The translations under genes were made by a program, and so were the position numbers. A stretch of DNA of 9,219 nucleotides. It comes from Clostridiaceae bacterium. Lineage in GTDB: Bacteria; Bacillota; Clostridia; Saccharofermentanales; DTU023. Positions 5,296-9,219 of this stretch are shown piece after piece (the first letter of the stretch is position 1; the number at the start of each line of letters is the position of its first letter). The stretch is from positions 1 through 9,219 of the forward strand of contig JAAZJV010000095.1 of the NCBI GenBank assembly GCA_012800135.1, in the 5' to 3' direction. The notes under the pieces were generated by a model. The model ran no database searches, was not told the DNA's origin, and saw only the letters and a program-made list of their open reading frames with translations.

Positions 5296-7341
5296 TTACG
5301 CCGGTTGGTCAAATTGGCTACGGTAGAGTGTCGCATAGAGGCCTTCTTTTTCCATGAGTTCGTCGTGAGAGCCTCTTTCGGCAATGCCGTGTTCGGCAAG
5401 GACGAGAATTTCATCTGCGTTGCGAATCGTGGAAAGACGATGTGCGATTACAAGAGTCGTGCGCCCCTCGGACAATTTAGATAATGCCTCTTGTACGATG
5501 CGCTCGCTGATGTTGTCAAGCGAAGATGTGGCTTCATCCAGAATGAGAATCGGCGGATTCCTAAGGAAGGCGCGCGCAATCGATATGCGCTGGCGTTCCC
5601 CGCCGGAAAGCCTAACGCCTCGCTCTCCCGCCACTGTATCGTAACCATCAGGAAGAGACATGATAAAATCGTCGATGTTCGCAGCATCGGCCGCTTTTCG
5701 GATATCTTCTTCCGAGGCGTGCCAATCGCCATAGCTGATATTGTCGCGGAGACTGCTGTTGAAAAGATACACGTCCTGCTGCACAACGGCAATATTTCGC
5801 CGAAGCGATTTCAACGTCATTTCTCGGACATCGCGCCCGTCAATGCGAATACTTCCCTCTGTGACATCGTAAAATCTGGGAATTAGGGAGCATACGGTTG
5901 TTTTACCGACGCCTGAGGGACCGACAAGCGCGACTGTCTTCCCTTCCTCAATCTTAAACGACAGGTTATGCAACACCATGTCGTCTCCATAGGTGAAGGA
6001 AACATTATCAAATACGATCTCGCCTTCGAATTCACCTGCATCTACCGCGCCCGGAAGGTCTTGAACATCGGGTTCGGTATCGAGAACTTCGATCATGCGT
6101 TCAAAGCCGGTCATCCCTTTGCGCACTTGTTCGCTAAACATAATAATGCGCCGTATCGGCTGCAGGAATGTGTTGATATAAAGCACATACGCAATAACAT
6201 CACCCGGCAGCAGTGTGCCCTTAATAATAAATATCCCGCCCGCGATTAGCGTCGTAAGATAAAGCATCCCTTCCGAGAATTTGTTGATCGTGAAAAAACG
6301 CCCCATAACCTTGTACATGCGGCTCTTTGATTCGTAGAATGCCTCATTGCCGTCATGAAACTTCTCCAATTCAATATCTTCACTGCCAAATGACTGTACC
6401 GTCCGAATGCCGGAAAGACTGTCCTGAACAATAGCGTTCACTTCCGCTATTTTGCGCCGATTGTCCATGAATACACTGTTCATCCTGCGCCGATAGGACG
6501 CTGTCACCACGAGCATTAGCGTCGTAAAGAAAAAGAGAATCAGCGTCATTGGGATGTGGATGGTCGATAATATAGAAAGCGCGCCAATAACTTGCACGAA
6601 CGACAAAAGGACATTTTCAGGACCGTGATGTGCCAATTCCGTGATATCAGACAAATCGGAAATCAAACGCGACACCATGTAACCTGTGCTCGTTTTGTCA
6701 AAGAATGAAAACGATAGACGCTCCATGTGCATAAAAAGATCGCGCCGCATATCCGACTCAATGCGCGCCCCCAGAATATGTCCCCACGACGAAACGAAAT
6801 ACGTCGCGACGGCCTCGACAACATAAAGCACAAACATCAAAATAGCTGTGCGCGTCAAAATGGAGCCGATCAGCGACAGATCCGACATTACAAACACTTC
6901 GTTAATTAGGTAACGAATCAGATACGGGAATGCAATCGCCGTCAGAGCCTGAATGAGCGCAAAGAAAAGATCCGCGATGAAAAGCCCGCGATAAGGTTTG
7001 TAATACGAAATGAATCGTTTTAACAATGAACCCACTCCACGCGTTGATTTTACAGAATCTGCATCACGCGTAGTTTTTATGGAGTCCGCACTGCGCGTTG
7101 AATTTACAGAATCTGCACCACGCGCTGACTTTACAGGCTCCGCACCATGCGTTGATTTTACAGAATCTGCATCACGCGTAGTTTTTATGGAGTCCGCACT
7201 GCGCGTTGAATTTACAGAATCTGCACCACGTGTAGTTTTTATGGAGTCCGCACTGCGCGTTGAATTTGTCGAGTTATTCAATTCCTGTTCTTGTTTTTGA
7301 TGAAAACTAGTCTTCAGGCTACTATCTGATTGATCGTTCAT
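5296..7341 (-). CDS. ABC exporter, membrane domain fused to ATPase, with repetitive N-terminal extension
   Basis: A type IV (MsbA/multidrug-like) ABC exporter half, which would work as a dimer in the cytoplasmic membrane; the substrate cannot be told. As drawn it has 681 residues, about 100 more than usual. Residues 26-106 are nine copies of a 9-residue repeat rich in Ser, Thr, Asp and Arg/Lys. The normal exporter begins near LKRFISYYKPYRG (107 onward). Six hydrophobic segments lie at about 119-142, 161-184, 245-261, 265-283, 359-378 and 382-396. The ATPase has Walker A GPSGVGKT (474-481), the Q-loop VVQQD (about 519-523), signature LSGGERQ (578-584), Walker B ILILDE (598-603) and the H-loop histidine 634, so it should be active. 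ATG 7341 has a weak ribosome binding site; a TTG at 7026 is a possible alternative start. It follows deoC by 13 bp and is probably co-transcribed. Confidence 0.95.
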   Translation of the reverse strand: MNDQSDSSLKTSFHQKQEQELNNSTNSTRSADSIKTTRGADSVNSTRSADSIKTTRDADSVKSTHGAEPVKSARGADSVNSTRSADSIKTTRDADSVKSTRGVGSLLKRFISYYKPYRGLFIADLFFALIQALTAIAFPYLIRYLINEVFVMSDLSLIGSILTRTAILMFVLYVVEAVATYFVSSWGHILGARIESDMRRDLFMHMERLSFSFFDKTSTGYMVSRLISDLSDITELAHHGPENVLLSFVQVIGALSILSTIHIPMTLILFFFTTLMLVVTASYRRRMNSVFMDNRRKIAEVNAIVQDSLSGIRTVQSFGSEDIELEKFHDGNEAFYESKSRMYKVMGRFFTINKFSEGMLYLTTLIAGGIFIIKGTLLPGDVIAYVLYINTFLQPIRRIIMFSEQVRKGMTGFERMIEVLDTEPDVQDLPGAVDAGEFEGEIVFDNVSFTYGDDMVLHNLSFKIEEGKTVALVGPSGVGKTTVCSLIPRFYDVTEGSIRIDGRDVREMTLKSLRRNIAVVQQDVYLFNSSLRDNISYGDWHASEEDIRKAADAANIDDFIMSLPDGYDTVAGERGVRLSGGERQRISIARAFLRNPPILILDEATSSLDNISERIVQEALSKLSEGRTTLVIAHRLSTIRNADEILVLAEHGIAERGSHDELMEKEGLYATLYRSQFDQPA
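7024..7266 (-). repeat. 27-bp coding minisatellite, nine units
   Basis: Nine in-frame 27-bp units encode NSTRSADSI, KTTRGADSV, NSTRSADSI, KTTRDADSV, KSTHGAEPV, KSARGADSV, NSTRSADSI, KTTRDADSV and KSTRGVGSL. Units partly alternate in pairs. A block of 82 bp (7041-7122) recurs exactly at 7149-7230, four units away, which points to recent duplication. The unit length is a multiple of three, so copy-number change alters protein length by 9 residues without shifting the frame. Of the minus-strand frames only the exporter frame stays open through the array, which supports translation. Confidence 0.9.
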
Positions 7342-7354
7342 TTGCTGCTGTTCT

Positions 7355-8077
7355 CTAGTCTAAGTCATAGAATGATGGGGATATTTCCTTTGCCAGCGAG
7401 ACGAGTCGGCTTGTGCCAAGACGCGTGGCACCCAAAGCAAGGAAACGCTCCGCATCTTCGAGCGATCGAATGCCGCCCGCAGCTTTGATGCCGACGTGCT
7501 CGGCCACATGCTCGCGCATGAGTTGCACATCCTCAAATGTTGCTCCGCCTGATGCGAAACCTGTCGATGTTTTAATAAAATCGGCGCCGCTATCCGACAC
7601 AATTTTACACAGGTGGATCTTTTCTTTCTCGTTAAGTACGGCTGTTTCAATAATAACTTTTAATACTGCGCCTTCTGTGACATCCCGTATCGACTCGATT
7701 TCGTCTTCGATTATATCCCAAAGCCTATCCTTGACCCAGCCCAGATTGATTACCATGTCAATTTCGCTGGCGCCGTTTTCTAGAGCGTCGTCCGCCATAA
7801 ACATCTTCGACGCTGTCGTATCATAGCCGTTAGGAAAACCGATCACAGTACATATTGGCAATTTATTATCTTCATTTTTCTGTGATTCCGCGCCGTACAA
7901 TTCCGGGAATACCGCGTCTACGTAGTCTGCTGCATCTTCAACAAAGGACGCTGGAATGCACGCCGATGCACACCGAAAGGCCATCGCATCGTCTAAAATT
8001 TGAACGATTTCATCCCACGTTGCCGTCGGCGCGAGAAGTGTATGATCTGTCGCCCTTAAAATTTTTTGAATATCCAT
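7355..8077 (-). CDS. deoC: Deoxyribose-phosphate aldolase
   Basis: DeoC (EC 4.1.2.4) reversibly cleaves 2-deoxyribose 5-phosphate to glyceraldehyde 3-phosphate and acetaldehyde in cytosolic deoxynucleoside breakdown. The 240-residue protein is a class I aldolase TIM barrel of normal size. The Schiff-base lysine is K169 in [10 protein letters not shown]; the helper lysine is K198 in [11 protein letters not shown]107 lies in [11 protein letters not shown]140 is in [11 protein letters not shown] chose ATG 8077 ([15 protein letters not shown]), where the family begins. The nearest AAGGAG (8098-8093) is 15 bases away, unusually far, so translation may be weak or the start may differ. The frame stays open upstream to a GTG at 8215 without a ribosome binding site. 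deoC is 208 bp downstream of the hydrolase gene and 13 bp upstream of the exporter. No deoxynucleoside kinase, phosphorylase or DeoR-type regulator is in view. Confidence 0.95.
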   Translation of the reverse strand: MDIQKILRATDHTLLAPTATWDEIVQILDDAMAFRCASACIPASFVEDAADYVDAVFPELYGAESQKNEDNKLPICTVIGFPNGYDTTASKMFMADDALENGASEIDMVINLGWVKDRLWDIIEDEIESIRDVTEGAVLKVIIETAVLNEKEKIHLCKIVSDSGADFIKTSTGFASGGATFEDVQLMREHVAEHVGIKAAGGIRSLEDAERFLALGATRLGTSRLVSLAKEISPSFYDLD

Positions 8078-8102
8078 AGTCTTCTTTGCAATCTCCTTAT
8101 TA

Positions 8103-8126
8103 CTACTTGCGAAACTGCTTGCGAAA
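8103..8126 (-). repeat. 12-bp tandem repeat in the deoC leader
   Basis: On the minus strand TTTCGCAAGCAG and TTTCGCAAGTAG lie head to tail, 11 of 12 equal, between the possible promoter and the ribosome binding site of deoC. It may be an operator or leader element, or chance duplication. Confidence 0.4.
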
Positions 8127-8136
8127 GCTTTTCTTA

Positions 8137-8145
8137 ATTTTAGCA
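8137..8145 (-). promoter_or_regulatory. Possible extended -10 promoter for deoC
   Basis: TGCTAAAAT on the minus strand: an extended TG plus TAAAAT (5 of 6 to TATAAT), about 60 bp before the deoC start. No good -35 lies 16-18 bp upstream. It could serve both deoC and the exporter gene. Confidence 0.35.
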
Positions 8146-8186
8146 TCGAATGCCCAATCAAATCGATACGATTTTCATATCGCCAG

Positions 8187-8217
8187 AAAACCGTGTTTCT
8201 GCCCGTAAATCTCACGG
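8187..8217 (-). terminator. Weak terminator-like hairpin after the hydrolase gene
   Basis: CCGTG (8217-8213, minus strand) pairs with CACGG (8195-8191) over a 17-nt loop and is followed by TTTTCTGG. The stem is only 5 bp and the T-run short. It lies 67 bp after the hydrolase stop and could partly separate it from deoC. Confidence 0.25.
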
Positions 8218-8284
8218 CACAGACTATTTGATCTAGGAATACGCATCACCGGCAACAATGACACCTCTTGCAAAAAATCTTCCG

Positions 8285-9219
8285 TTACTCATTCTCAATC
8301 TTGCGGACTTCTTTTAGGATGGCCCGGAGAATATCGGCGTTTTCCCATTTATTAACTTTGCGGTCATATGTCAAGATTCCGTTGGTCTCGTCTTCAACAT
8401 CGCTGACTTGCGTGTATACGGTCGCCGCGAGATGTTTCACGGACAAAATTTCTTCACGATAGAGTTTTTCGAGAGCCGATAAATAGCTGTCAATGTCTTG
8501 GAATTTTCTGTAACCGTAAACGCGTTGAGCAGCGTTGTGTTCAGGGATGTTGAAGGAATAGCCGCCGAATTCTGTCAAGGCTAAAGGCCGGCGATGCTCG
8601 TCTTTTCTGGCTTTAAATTTCCGGAAGTAGACATGTAAACTATGCAAGTCCGGACCGCCCTGATCGTGCCATCCGCTGGCATGATCGACCTGTCTTTCGG
8701 GGTCGATTGATTTCATCAGCTCAGCAACCTCAATCGCATCAAATTGCCCCCAAGCTTCATTGAAAATAACCCAAAGACAAAGAGACACGGTGTTTTTCAG
8801 AGCTTCATACGTTTCATGGAGAATCTCGATGAACGCTTTTCTTGCGTCGATATCTCTTGGGTTGTTTCTTTCGCCACGACCGAAACGCTGATAATGATCG
8901 TCTTTCAGGCGGATACCGATAAAGGGCAGAATGGCAACGACCCACGGATTATAGTGTCGTCCACCGTTGACCAAATCTTGCCAAACTAGGATTCCCAAGC
9001 GATCACAGTGATAATAGAAGCGCTGCGGCTCAATCTTGATATGCTTTCTCAGCATGTTAAAGCCCAGATCCTTCAGCGCGAGGATGTCATCAACGTAAAG
9101 TTGATCGGCAGCAGGTGTGTAGATACCGTCTGCGATATATCCCTGATCAAGAACGCCTAAATGTTTATACGGTTTCCCATTAAGTAGCAGACACGGTTCA
9201 CCTGTCGGGAATGTGCCGA
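8285..9219 (-). CDS. Glycoside hydrolase family 2, C-terminal catalytic part (partial)
   Basis: The frame runs through the right edge of the window, so the N-terminus (in this family a sugar-binding beta-sandwich and an Ig-like domain) is missing; 310 residues are visible, ending in TAA. The visible part is the TIM-barrel catalytic domain: LNGKPYKHLGVLDQGY near the edge, then ALKDLGFNMLRKHIKIEP and the YYHCDRLGILVWQD stretch. The acid/base glutamate is in WVIFNEAWGQFD (codon 8758-8756) and the probable nucleophile in LALTEFGGYS (codon 8572-8570). Family 2 enzymes are retaining beta-galactosidases, beta-glucuronidases or beta-mannosidases; the substrate cannot be assigned here. I see no sign of secretion because the N-terminus is absent. 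The methionine at 9055 is internal, not a start: the family's conserved sequence continues upstream of it. deoC follows after 207 bp. Confidence 0.92.
   Translation of the reverse strand, partial: GTFPTGEPCLLLNGKPYKHLGVLDQGYIADGIYTPAADQLYVDDILALKDLGFNMLRKHIKIEPQRFYYHCDRLGILVWQDLVNGGRHYNPWVVAILPFIGIRLKDDHYQRFGRGERNNPRDIDARKAFIEILHETYEALKNTVSLCLWVIFNEAWGQFDAIEVAELMKSIDPERQVDHASGWHDQGGPDLHSLHVYFRKFKARKDEHRRPLALTEFGGYSFNIPEHNAAQRVYGYRKFQDIDSYLSALEKLYREEILSVKHLAATVYTQVSDVEDETNGILTYDRKVNKWENADILRAILKEVRKIENE

Noticed and set aside
5089..5484. 131-codon plus-strand frame
   Set aside because: It overlaps the str promoter region and is antisense to the ATPase end of the exporter; no supporting signal.
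7024..7266. CRISPR-like array
   Set aside because: The units are contiguous, have no unique spacers, and form one open reading frame joined to an ABC exporter.
7010..7300. 96-codon plus-strand frame across the repeat array
   Set aside because: It is the antisense of the in-frame repeats of the exporter. Its open length follows from the 27-bp periodicity, and it has no independent start signal.
8078..8215. GTG start extending DeoC by 46 residues
   Set aside because: The extension is unlike the family, has no ribosome binding site, and covers the likely leader and promoter.
8285..9055. Methionine at 9055 as start of the family 2 hydrolase
   Set aside because: The conserved catalytic-domain sequence continues upstream in frame to the window edge, so this methionine is internal.

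Overview
The window reads as ordinary chromosomal DNA of a low-to-mid G+C Gram-positive bacterium, most likely a clostridial-type Bacillota. The evidence is the family character of EF-Tu, EF-G, S7 and S12 (S12 has the extra 13 residues before its PQKRG motif that Bacillus S12 also has), strong AGGAGG ribosome binding sites, a TTG start and sigma-A-like promoters. I cannot name the genus. All full-length genes lie on the minus strand, so the biological order runs from right to left.

Right part (9219 to 5296): the catalytic C-terminal part of a family 2 glycoside hydrolase enters from the right edge. After about 200 bp comes deoC (deoxyribose-phosphate aldolase), then only 13 bp later a single-polypeptide ABC exporter (membrane domain fused to ATPase). 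The first ~106 codons of the exporter contain nine in-frame copies of a 27-bp repeat, the most unusual sequence in the window. A stem-loop with a T-tract follows the exporter stop codon.

Left part (5295 to 372): the classical str operon, rpsL - rpsG - fusA - tuf. A near-consensus promoter (TGGACA, 17 bp, TATTAT with extended -10) sits about 65 bp before rpsL, with a 17-bp tandem repeat across its -35 region. The predicted transcript starts with a strong hairpin. The intergenic gaps (140, 162 and 149 bp) hold hairpins and weak promoter-like sites, as expected for a ribosomal operon with internal control. S12 carries Arg where most bacteria have the Lys that is changed to Arg in classical streptomycin-resistant mutants.

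Left edge (1 to 371): a hairpin just after tuf, a second hairpin with a T-run that is the probable operon terminator, and the probable 3' end of an unidentified plus-strand gene with its own terminator, facing tuf tail to tail.

The genes form two functional blocks: translation machinery (S12 and S7 of the 30S subunit, the translocase EF-G, the aminoacyl-tRNA carrier EF-Tu) and a sugar/deoxynucleoside catabolism plus export block upstream. I see no mobile element, CRISPR array, rRNA or tRNA, and no clear evidence of a new multi-gene system. The points worth following are the exporter repeat, the S12 residue and the control regions of the str operon.
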